From contig JBCCFC010000419.1 of the NCBI GenBank assembly GCA_039029935.1, forward strand, positions 1 to 9,972: a DNA stretch of 9,972 nt, in the 5' to 3' direction. The stretch comes from G039029935 sp039029935. Lineage in GTDB: Bacteria > Chloroflexota > Anaerolineae > Caldilineales > Caldilineaceae. The notes under the pieces are model-generated. The model had not been told where the DNA came from. It ran no database searches and saw nothing but the letters and a program-made list of their open reading frames with translations. Below, piece by piece: positions 1 to 4,880 of the stretch. Each line of letters starts with the position of its first letter. Within the stretch, counting starts at the first letter, position 1. A program made the translations under genes and the position numbers.

Positions 1-200
1 ATATGGTCATTGAGGCTGTGAGGAAGATACTGTGTCAACACACCGATGGTGTAGATATCACTGTGAACACAGTTGCTGAGGGTGAAATCAATAATCCGAA
101 ACTTGCCCGCAAAAGGGACGGCTGGTTTGGCACGGGCGGCGGATAATACGGTGAGACGAGTGCCTGCACCGCCTGCTAAAATCATCGCAATCGTTCTCAT
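1..200 (-). CDS. glgC: Glucose-1-phosphate adenylyltransferase, N-terminal part (cut by window edge)
   Basis: ADP-glucose pyrophosphorylase makes ADP-glucose from ATP and glucose-1-phosphate, the committed step of bacterial glycogen synthesis in the cytoplasm. Reading from the ATG at 200-198 gives 66 residues beginning MRTIAMILAGGAGTRL, the nucleotide-binding loop. This is followed by a RAKPAVPFAGKFRIIDF block and LSNC, the signature of the GlgC/GlgD nucleotidyltransferase family. The gene runs off the left edge, so the catalytic middle and the C-terminal beta-helix are not visible and GlgC cannot be strictly separated from GlgD-like paralogues. AAGGA lies 8 bases before the ATG. The gene starts only 17 bp after the toxin stop, suggesting co-transcription. 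A TTGACA at 270-265 inside the toxin gene has a poor -10 partner (TATTTC, 17 bp spacing), so a separate promoter is possible but weak. Confidence 0.93.
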   Translation of the reverse strand, partial: MRTIAMILAGGAGTRLTVLSAARAKPAVPFAGKFRIIDFTLSNCVHSDIYTIGVLTQYLPHSLNDH

Positions 201-217
201 GGATAGTGTCCTTGTAT

Positions 218-625
218 TTAGATTAGCTTGCAATGCTTCCTGAAATAGTTTGCAAGATCATCCTTGTCAATATCGTGTGTTAGTAAGGCAAGAACCTGGT
301 CTGCCAATTCTTCATCATGGGTTTCATGCAGTTCATATCCATTTAGATGTAAAAACACTAATGCAGAGGCAGCACCAGCACGTTTATTCCCATCTAAAAA
401 AGGATGACGAATGCAAATTGAATTTATATATGTCGCGGCCATTTCAAAAATATCGAGCAAATACTCACCATCAAAAGAGGCCATTGGTGCAGAAACCGCC
501 GCTTCTAAAGCATCTATGTCTCTAACTTCAGGTGTACCACCTGCATGTTCAATTTCAGCTTTATGAAAAGCCAATACATCGTCTACGGAAAGAAATTGCG
601 GAAGGAAACGTAGCGGCTGATTCAT
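218..625 (-). CDS. Doc-type (Fic fold) death-on-curing toxin
   Basis: This 135-residue protein is a type II toxin of the Doc subgroup of the Fic superfamily. In the P1 prototype, Doc phosphorylates elongation factor Tu and stops translation. The active-site loop is intact: H74-P-F-L-D-G-N-K-R82 matches the HxFx(D/N)(G/A)NKR motif, with the catalytic histidine, the acidic residue and the Asn/Lys/Arg phosphate-binding residues. Length is close to that of P1 Doc. The ATG overlaps the antitoxin stop in an ATGA (625-622) and no strong Shine-Dalgarno is visible, so translation is probably coupled to the antitoxin. No inhibitory Fic helix motif is evident in the protein itself, as expected for a Doc with a separate antitoxin. 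The EF-Tu target is inferred from the family, not shown here. Confidence 0.93.
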   Translation of the reverse strand: MNQPLRFLPQFLSVDDVLAFHKAEIEHAGGTPEVRDIDALEAAVSAPMASFDGEYLLDIFEMAATYINSICIRHPFLDGNKRAGAASALVFLHLNGYELHETHDEELADQVLALLTHDIDKDDLANYFRKHCKLI

Positions 626-828
626 TTTGCAAGTTTATCCAATGAAGCGCGATGTCTTTGGCTAATGCGTTGATACGCATCCATTGGGCGAATTGGTTTT
701 AGAAACAGGCCATCTTCTTGTACAATGATTTGAACAGCACCATCTTTGCCAATATTCAACATATCAAGAAATGACTTGTCAATGATAATCCCTATATTAT
801 CTCCTACTTTCTCTACATGTTTAATCAT
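622..828 (-). CDS. AbrB/MazE-type antitoxin of the Doc toxin
   Basis: This 68-residue protein precedes the Doc toxin and overlaps it by 4 bp. Residues about 5-46 fit the swapped-hairpin AbrB/MazE/SpoVT DNA-binding fold: a V-G-D-N-I-G start, an I-I-I-D-K-S strand-turn, then G-K-D-G-A-V and E-D-G-L-F-L-K-P. The remaining basic tail (about 47-68, rich in R, Q, K) is the expected disordered segment that binds and blocks the toxin. P1 Doc is paired with a Phd-fold antitoxin; an AbrB-fold partner for Doc is a known alternative pairing. GGAG lies 8 bases before the ATG. The gene begins 16 bp after the upstream nuclease stop, so autoregulation, if it occurs, may act at the shared promoter at 1474-1502. 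Confidence 0.88.
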   Translation of the reverse strand: MIKHVEKVGDNIGIIIDKSFLDMLNIGKDGAVQIIVQEDGLFLKPIRPMDAYQRISQRHRASLDKLAK

Positions 829-844
829 ATTTTACACTCCCGAG

Positions 845-1420
845 TTATCCTTTAAGAATACTGAAAATAATATTTGCCACATGCCTTAAATCTGACAGGT
901 AAAACTTATGATGGTGTTGATATACTCGTTGTTGCTCGGGGTAAATTTCAATAAAAATCCAATCATCCCCTGTGGAGATAATACCATATTGAACATCTTT
1001 ACCTAGTTTATGTAACGCAATTAATTCGGCGGCACACTGACTAAGTGCTTCTTCAACAGTTTTCTTTTTGGCTTCAATGACAATTAAAGGTCTATCGCCT
1101 AATGTGTCGTTTGTATCATCATCGTCAATTTTCGATACAATCAAATCGCAGTGACCTTTAAGTAACTCATCGGCTTTAATGTATTCCTCATACAAGATGC
1201 TATATCTGGCATTGAGATGTTCAACAACATAAACCATGACAGGGGTTAGTATCAAAGACTTGACGGCATCTTCGTTACTATAGAATAACTGCACAAATGT
1301 TTGGATTTGGTTATACGCCTCATCACTAATTTGTTCTGTTTCGGGTAGAGATAAATCTTTTTCCTTAATTTGGTAACCTGTTTTTTCTAGGTCTGTTTTG
1401 ACTTTAAAATCGCTAAACAT
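845..1420 (-). CDS. PD-(D/E)XK-like nuclease-fold protein of unknown role
   Basis: This 191-residue soluble protein has a likely restriction-endonuclease fold. A helical first half is followed by G89-H-C-D92-L-I-V, a variable loop rich in Asp, then I-V-I-E116-A-K118-K and a Q128 in the next helix. D92, E116, K118 and Q128 are spaced as in the D-(D/E)xK-Q core seen in type I restriction R-subunit N-domains and related solitary proteins. I start at ATG 1420-1418 because GGAGG (1430-1426) sits 5 bases upstream. A TTG at 1450 would add ten residues but would place that ribosome site inside the coding region. The gene is first in a predicted operon with the antitoxin, the toxin and glgC. No methyltransferase or helicase partner is present here, so a classical restriction system is not supported. 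Its function is unknown. Confidence 0.72.
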   Translation of the reverse strand: MFSDFKVKTDLEKTGYQIKEKDLSLPETEQISDEAYNQIQTFVQLFYSNEDAVKSLILTPVMVYVVEHLNARYSILYEEYIKADELLKGHCDLIVSKIDDDDTNDTLGDRPLIVIEAKKKTVEEALSQCAAELIALHKLGKDVQYGIISTGDDWIFIEIYPEQQRVYQHHHKFYLSDLRHVANIIFSILKG

Positions 1421-1473
1421 CATCTCCTCCATCAAATAAACTGACCTCAATGTTTAGTTTGGGTGATGTTCAC

Positions 1474-1502
1474 ATCATAACGTTTACTGTACGCTTTGTC
1501 AA
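1474..1502 (-). promoter_or_regulatory. Near-consensus sigma70-type promoter of the nuclease/toxin-antitoxin/glgC unit
   Basis: On the minus strand, TTGACA (1502-1497, 6/6) is followed by exactly 17 bases and then TATGAT (1479-1474, 5/6). Transcription would start near 1467, giving a leader of about 47 bases before the nuclease ATG at 1420. It is the strongest promoter-like match in the window and the only obvious one before the four closely packed minus-strand genes. Confidence 0.75.
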
Positions 1503-1544
1503 TGATTCAAGGGGTACAACGATAGTATTAGGTTCTTTGGTTAC

Positions 1545-1573
1545 ATGACACAATTCGGTGAATGGGCTATAAT
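1545..1573 (+). promoter_or_regulatory. Sigma70-type promoter giving a predicted leaderless SDR mRNA
   Basis: ATGACA (1545-1550, 5/6 to TTGACA) is followed by 17 bases and a perfect TATAAT (1568-1573). The expected start point, about 7 bases after the -10, falls at 1580-1581, which is the ATG of the SDR gene. No Shine-Dalgarno precedes that ATG. The in-frame ATG at 1545 is therefore part of the -35 element rather than a translation start. Confidence 0.68.
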
Positions 1574-1580
1574 CTGTATC

Positions 1581-2348
1581 ATGATCAACAAAGTAGCAAT
1601 TGTAACTGGCAGCGGGCGTGGTATAGGGCGTGGTATAGCGTTGGGCTTGGCAAAGGAAGGCTGGTCTATTGTCGTGGCTGACTTGGGACCAGCGGAAGAA
1701 TCAACGGAAACTGCCCAATTGGTACAACTGATGGATGCGGATGTGCATGTGATTCATACCGACGTTACCAAGGATACAGACCGAGTACACTTGGTGGATG
1801 ACGCCATTGCGCAGTTTGGCCGCATTGATCTGTTGGTGAACAACGCGGGGATGGCCCCACGTCAGCGTATGGACATGCTGGAGATGACCGAGGAGAGCTA
1901 TGATGAGGTTATGACGGCCAATTTGAAAGGGCCATTTTTCTTGAGCCAACGCGTTGCCAAGGTGATGATTGCGCAGGAACCAGCATCCGTTGCGCCAGCT
2001 ATCATCAACACTGGCTCCATTAACGCCTTTACCAGCAGCACAAGCCGCGCTGAGTACTGTCTGTCAAAAGCGGGGGTGAGCATGATGACCCAGTTGTTTG
2101 CCGACCGCCTAGCGGGACATGGCATCAACGTCTATGAAATCCGCCCTGGCATTATCGAAACCGACATGACTCGTGTGGTCAAAGAGAAATACGATACGCT
2201 GATTGAGGGTGGCTTAACACCAATTATGCGTTGGGGTCAGCCCGATGACATTGCCCGTGCTGTTGTCGCCATTGCCGAGGGGTATTTTCCCTTTACAACG
2301 GGTGAGGTCTTTCATGTGGATGGTGGGTTTCATCTCAAACGGCTATAG
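1581..2348 (+). CDS. Short-chain dehydrogenase/reductase, 3-ketoacyl-ACP-reductase-like
   Basis: This 255-residue cytosolic NAD(P)-dependent oxidoreductase is of the classical SDR type. The cofactor loop TGSGRGIG is at residues 9-16, D61 follows in TDVT, NNAG is at 87-90, and the catalytic set is N114, S146, Y159 and K163 (YCLSK). The C-terminal HVDGG is typical of FabG-like enzymes. Overall it resembles a FabG-related clade annotated as 3-ketoacyl-ACP reductase (provisional) with an RPGIIETDMT segment. The substrate is uncertain and may be a sugar or a ketone rather than an acyl-ACP. I start at ATG 1581 because this puts the Rossmann motif at the usual distance from the N-terminus and because the promoter immediately upstream would start transcription at that ATG. 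The gene stands alone, divergent from the toxin-antitoxin unit and followed by a separately promoted gene. Confidence 0.9.
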   Translation: MINKVAIVTGSGRGIGRGIALGLAKEGWSIVVADLGPAEESTETAQLVQLMDADVHVIHTDVTKDTDRVHLVDDAIAQFGRIDLLVNNAGMAPRQRMDMLEMTEESYDEVMTANLKGPFFLSQRVAKVMIAQEPASVAPAIINTGSINAFTSSTSRAEYCLSKAGVSMMTQLFADRLAGHGINVYEIRPGIIETDMTRVVKEKYDTLIEGGLTPIMRWGQPDDIARAVVAIAEGYFPFTTGEVFHVDGGFHLKRL

Positions 2349-2371
2349 TTCTAATGACGTTAGCGATAATT

Positions 2372-2399
2372 TTGCTGGAACAGATGAACTGTTTATAAT
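2372..2399 (+). promoter_or_regulatory. Candidate promoter of the Uma2 gene
   Basis: A perfect TATAAT lies at 2394-2399 in an AT-rich stretch, with a weak -35 (TTGCTG at 2372-2377, 3/6, 16-base spacing). Transcription would start near 2406, about 40 bases before the Uma2 ATG. The -35 is poor, so the call rests on the -10 and on its location between two same-strand genes. Confidence 0.42.
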
Positions 2400-2444
2400 A
2401 AGTTTAATATTTATTTAGTATGGTTCATTCAGAAGGGGTTCTAT

Positions 2445-2981
2445 ATGCAAGCAGTTGCAGTTAATTCAATGCCCGTCGTAAATCCCATTCAAACATATTC
2501 ATTGACGACAAGCCCAGAGGAGACAAGAAAAATGGCAAGCGGATTACATGGCTATATTGGTGCAAAGCTAACTCATTATCTATTGAGCCACGTTGACGAA
2601 CAAGAATTGGGGCATGTCTTTGACTCCTCCGTCACCTATGATTTCAACGATGGTTTGCCCAAACGAGAACCAGATGTCTCATTTATTTTAAGTGAAAGGA
2701 TGGCCGAACCAACGGATGAAGACATCACAGTTGCACCTGATATTGCGGCTGAGGTTGTCTCAAAAAATGATAAATGGTTTGATATTCGGCGTAAAATTCA
2801 GCAATACCAGCAATCTGGCGTAAGGCTGGTCTGGATATTGACTTCTGTTGACCGAACAGTTGATGTCTACCGTTTAGAGAATGGGCTTCGTTCAGAATCA
2901 CTCCTTGTGGATGATGTCCTTGATGGAGGCAGCGTGTTACCCGAATTTCGTGTGCCTATACGAAAACTATTTCCAAAGTAG
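2445..2981 (+). CDS. Uma2-family (DUF820) restriction-endonuclease-fold protein
   Basis: This 178-residue protein belongs to the Uma2/DUF820 family, a PD-(D/E)XK-fold group expanded in Cyanobacteria and Chloroflexota and often found in many divergent copies per genome. The hallmarks are R-E-P-D77-V, then A-P-D-I-A-A-E103-V-V-S, D113-I-R-R-K117 and the Y-x-x-S-G-V-R-L-V-W segment near 121-130. Length is typical of the family. AAGGGG lies 6 bases before the ATG. Family members are usually annotated as endonucleases by fold; a biological role is not established for most, and proximity to mobile elements is common. No insertion-sequence ends are visible here. It has its own candidate promoter and is separated from the next gene by about 180 bp holding another promoter, so it is probably monocistronic. 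Confidence 0.9.
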   Translation: MQAVAVNSMPVVNPIQTYSLTTSPEETRKMASGLHGYIGAKLTHYLLSHVDEQELGHVFDSSVTYDFNDGLPKREPDVSFILSERMAEPTDEDITVAPDIAAEVVSKNDKWFDIRRKIQQYQQSGVRLVWILTSVDRTVDVYRLENGLRSESLLVDDVLDGGSVLPEFRVPIRKLFPK

Positions 2982-3027
2982 ACGATTGATAAACCGCCAA
3001 AATCACTATTCTTTTTTTGCAAATCTG

Positions 3028-3036
3028 TGCTAGAAT
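3028..3036 (+). promoter_or_regulatory. Extended -10 promoter of the DUF1257 operon
   Basis: TGC followed by TAGAAT (3031-3036, 5/6) makes an extended -10; the -35 position (3008-3013, ATTCTT) is poor. Start near 3043 would give a leader of about 120 bases holding the hairpins at 3103-3146. The -10 also lies within a 7-bp inverted repeat, CTATTCT (3006-3012) and AGAATAG (3032-3038), separated by 19 bases including a T-run, which could be an operator or incidental. Confidence 0.42.
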
Positions 3037-3102
3037 AGCCTAAGGACAACGTTAATTTCAGGGCAGATTTTTATGCATGGAGATACATTACAGGAAATGA
3101 AC

Positions 3103-3146
3103 GTAATACGGACTTCAGCCCGTTGCGGACACGATGTCCGCGTTAC
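3103..3146 (+). repeat. Compact palindromic element / alternative hairpins in the DUF1257 leader
   Basis: A perfect 7-bp hairpin GCGGACA-CGA-TGTCCGC occupies 3125-3141. Just before it is a second, imperfect one, CGGAC-TTCA-GCCCG (3109-3122). The outer segments GTAATACGGAC (3103-3113) and GTCCGCGTTAC (3136-3146) are reverse complements at 9 of 11 positions, so a long stem can form as an alternative to the two small ones. The element ends 18 bases before the DUF1257 ATG. It looks like a small dispersed REP/MITE-like palindrome or a leader regulator; copies elsewhere cannot be checked from this window. Confidence 0.55.
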
Positions 3147-3164
3147 TTTAATAAGGATAAAATT

Positions 3165-3539
3165 ATGTCAAAATTTGTACAAATTCAAACAACACTACAA
3201 GATTTAACCATGATCAAGCAGTCATTGGATGATCTTGAGATTCATTATAGCGAAAACCGTGTGTATAACCATCGTTACAGTACCTTCAAGGGGCAAGTGC
3301 CAATCCTCGTCAAACACAACCGGCTGGAGTTTGGGTTGCGCGAAACCGAGGATGAGGTCTATGAGGTCATTGGTGATGACATGCAGTTGCGTGGCATCAA
3401 TAAGCTGATGGAAGGTGTGCAACAACGGTATGCCTATCACAAGGTCAAGACCGAAACGGAAAAAGCTGGCTTTGTCCTAGTGGAGGAAAATACGGGACGA
3501 GATAATGTTATTCGCATGACCGTTCGTAGATGGAGTTAG
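3165..3539 (+). CDS. DUF1257 (Ycf35-like) protein
   Basis: This 124-residue soluble protein matches the DUF1257 family, known as Ycf35 in red-algal plastids and cyanobacteria. Family features seen are the opening S-K-F-V-Q-I-Q-T with a D-L-x-M-I-K helix, a conserved middle with V-P-I-L-V-K, and a C-terminal basic strand ending R-M-T-V-R-R-W. Length matches Ycf35. I use ATG 3165 because AAGGA (3153-3157) lies 7 bases upstream; an earlier in-frame ATG at 3123 would run through the hairpin element. The biochemical function of the family is unknown. It is first in a five-gene unit, and DUF1257 next to DUF2997 is a recurrent pairing in Cyanobacteria and relatives, so the two proteins probably act together. 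Confidence 0.85.
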   Translation: MSKFVQIQTTLQDLTMIKQSLDDLEIHYSENRVYNHRYSTFKGQVPILVKHNRLEFGLRETEDEVYEVIGDDMQLRGINKLMEGVQQRYAYHKVKTETEKAGFVLVEENTGRDNVIRMTVRRWS

Positions 3540-3565
3540 TAGATAAGAAGTTAAGGAGCAAGAGC

Positions 3566-3763
3566 ATGATGAATCATCAAGAAATCGAAATCGCCATCTT
3601 GCCCGATGGCCGTATTGAATACACGATTAAGGGCGTCAAGGGTAGTGCCTGCGAGAATATCAGTGCATTGTTGGAGCAGCTGGGGAAGGTGGAACATACG
3701 GAAAAGACCAGTGAGTACTATGACAAAAATACTGATATCAATGTTGGCCTAACCGTTGGGTAA
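3566..3763 (+). CDS. DUF2997 family small protein
   Basis: This 65-residue protein has the DUF2997 layout: a beta hairpin E-I-A-I-L-P-D-G-R-I-E followed by V-K-G-V-K-G-S-A-C-E, then a helix that ends in a Glu/Tyr-containing tail. AAGGAG (3553-3558) sits 7 bases before the ATG at 3566, and a second Met at 3569 is the only other candidate start. The gene begins 26 bp after the DUF1257 stop and is surely co-transcribed with it. Function is unknown; the small size and the conserved Gly/Cys turn suggest a binding partner for DUF1257 rather than an enzyme. Its stop codon begins the 7-bp tandem repeat that continues into the next gene. Confidence 0.85.
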   Translation: MMNHQEIEIAILPDGRIEYTIKGVKGSACENISALLEQLGKVEHTEKTSEYYDKNTDINVGLTVG

Positions 3764-3810
3764 TGAAGAGTAAAGAGTGAAAAGTGAAGAATGAATAGTG
3801 AAGAGTTGAA
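3762..3810 (+). repeat. Tandem heptanucleotide repeat, seven units (consensus AGTGAAG)
   Basis: Seven contiguous 7-bp units in exact phase: AATGAAG, AGTAAAG, AGTGAAA, AGTGAAG, AATGAAT, AGTGAAG, AGTTGAA. The array runs from the DUF2997 stop through the 27-bp gap and supplies the ATG (3791) and first six codons of the next gene. Because 7 is not a multiple of 3, a unit gain or loss between stop and ATG would not alter the next frame, but within the coding part it would. Short heptamer arrays of this type are common between genes in filamentous cyanobacteria. Confidence 0.8.
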
Positions 3811-4030
3811 CGTTGATAGTGAGTGGCCTGCGATGCCGACCGAGACGGAGATTTATATCTTGCCGGATGGACGCGTGGTTGTTGCGGATATGCCAATGGA
3901 GTTGGCGGAGGCGATGATGCTACTGGGGGATGTACAACCGTGCGAGGTGCAACAGGTGTCTGAGGTACAGATGTCTGAGGTATCTGTGAGTGAAGTGCAG
4001 GTGGATGAGGTGTCGCAACGAGCAATATGA
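3791..4030 (+). CDS. Small DUF2997-like protein with a C-terminal pentapeptide repeat
   Basis: This 79-residue acidic protein is of unknown function. Residues 20-28, E-I-Y-I-L-P-D-G-R, repeat almost exactly the start of the preceding DUF2997 protein (E-I-A-I-L-P-D-G-R), and both continue into an acidic/hydrophobic helix (M-P-M-E-L-A-E-A here). This suggests duplication and divergence of the DUF2997 gene. Residues 56-75 are four pentads, VSEVQ, MSEVS, VSEVQ and VDEVS. The ATG at 3791 lies inside the heptamer array, which provides a weak GTGAAG upstream, so the start is uncertain. The stop overlaps the ATG of the next gene in an ATGA (4027-4030), arguing that it is really translated and that the two products are made together. 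Confidence 0.68.
   Translation: MNSEELNVDSEWPAMPTETEIYILPDGRVVVADMPMELAEAMMLLGDVQPCEVQQVSEVQMSEVSVSEVQVDEVSQRAI
3956..4015 (+). repeat. 15-bp coding repeat, four units
   Basis: Four in-frame 15-bp units encode (V/M)-(S/D)-E-V-(Q/S) at the C-terminus of the small protein. They differ at several synonymous sites (TCT/AGT, GAG/GAA, GTA/GTG), so the array is old or maintained by selection on the peptide. A degenerate fifth unit (CEVQQ) precedes it. Confidence 0.7.
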
Positions 4031-4866
4031 GCTTAATCAGTAACATCTCACTCATCGATGATATTTTGCTTAACCCGACACCAGATTTTGCAGGGAAGCA
4101 AACAGCCAATCCGCAGGATATTAAGATCACCCAGCTCTATCAGCATTTGGAGCTGTATAGTGAGGGGGAGCCACCTGCACAGACGATTTTTGTGCAGGGG
4201 CAATCCGCGCAAAGCCCACTCGCATCTGTTCAGCTAGAGGACATGGCGGATGCAAATAGCCAATTGATTCTTATTGATCCACCCACCGATACACCCGATA
4301 AATTTCGGCTAGAGGGGAATGTCGCCGCACTTTATACATGCCCACTCAGCGACGCACCCCAAATTGAGGGGTTGCCCATGCTGGAGAATCAGCCGGGTGG
4401 TGTTGCACATATTCGCATTGGGGTACACTTCCTCGATGTATACACGCAACAAACAGGGGCAATTGTGCATTTACCCGCGTTAGGGATCATCTGTGGGGGT
4501 AACTTTGGCAGCGATGCCACCTTGCCCAAATTGATTTCGGGTTCGGATGGGATGTCAGAGTTGGATACATTGCGGCTATTGGCACGCCTTGTCCGTAGTC
4601 AAAGGCTACAGCTATACATACCACGCATTGGTGAACCCAAGCAGGATGTACTCACTGTGATGCAGCGATTGGCTGACGATGTTGCCTATTTGCACGGGTT
4701 GCGTCGAGTCGTGGGTCCACTGGTTGAGCGTAGAGATAGTTTAGAACAGATTCTTGAGATTGGAGCATCATTACAACCTGCGAGTCGATCATCGCTACTT
4801 AGTGCCGAAATACATCAGCACAATTTGCATACGTTATATCAATCCTCATTGACGCCTTTATCATAA
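4027..4866 (+). CDS. Hypothetical protein resembling a degenerate metallo-beta-lactamase fold
   Basis: This 279-residue soluble protein is not one I can name with certainty. Its middle reads like an MBL-fold enzyme that has lost its metals. L-I-L-I-D-P-P sits where VLIDTG is expected, and A-L-Y-T-C-P-L-S-D-A replaces TH-x-H-x-DH. G-V-H-F-L-D-V-Y with a G-A-I-V-H-L-P strand, then I-I-C-G-G-N-F, replaces the GD-x-L-F metal-bridging Asp, and Y-I-P-R-I-G-E-P stands for the PGHG loop. No signal peptide or membrane segment is seen. The last ~70 residues are helical. The ATG overlaps the preceding stop (ATGA) with no good ribosome site close by, so translation is probably coupled. It is fourth of five genes with DUF1257/DUF2997 and a phosphoesterase, so a non-catalytic scaffold or sensor role is an inference. 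The fold assignment itself is moderate. Confidence 0.62.
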   Translation: MSLISNISLIDDILLNPTPDFAGKQTANPQDIKITQLYQHLELYSEGEPPAQTIFVQGQSAQSPLASVQLEDMADANSQLILIDPPTDTPDKFRLEGNVAALYTCPLSDAPQIEGLPMLENQPGGVAHIRIGVHFLDVYTQQTGAIVHLPALGIICGGNFGSDATLPKLISGSDGMSELDTLRLLARLVRSQRLQLYIPRIGEPKQDVLTVMQRLADDVAYLHGLRRVVGPLVERRDSLEQILEIGASLQPASRSSLLSAEIHQHNLHTLYQSSLTPLS

Positions 4867-4880
4867 ATTTGGAGAGTCCT

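Noticed and set aside
1545..1580. Twelve-residue N-terminal extension of the SDR protein from ATG 1545
   Set aside because: No Shine-Dalgarno; the segment contains the -35 and -10 elements, and the Rossmann motif is correctly placed from ATG 1581.
2445..2981. Uma2 and Rpn genes as parts of a transposon
   Set aside because: No terminal inverted repeats, target duplications or transposase catalytic motif could be found around them.
3006..3038. Rho-independent terminator after the Uma2 gene
   Set aside because: The 7-bp inverted repeat has a 19-base loop and its T-run is inside the loop, not after the stem; it fits a promoter region better.
3073..3207. Possible 44-codon leader peptide before the DUF1257 gene
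   Set aside because: It runs through the palindromic element and out of frame into the DUF1257 gene; the ribosome site is weak and no regulatory codon pattern is visible.
3738..4130. 130-residue Pro/Ser-rich minus-strand frame
   Set aside because: It is the antisense reading of the pentapeptide repeat and heptamer array; composition comes from the repeats.
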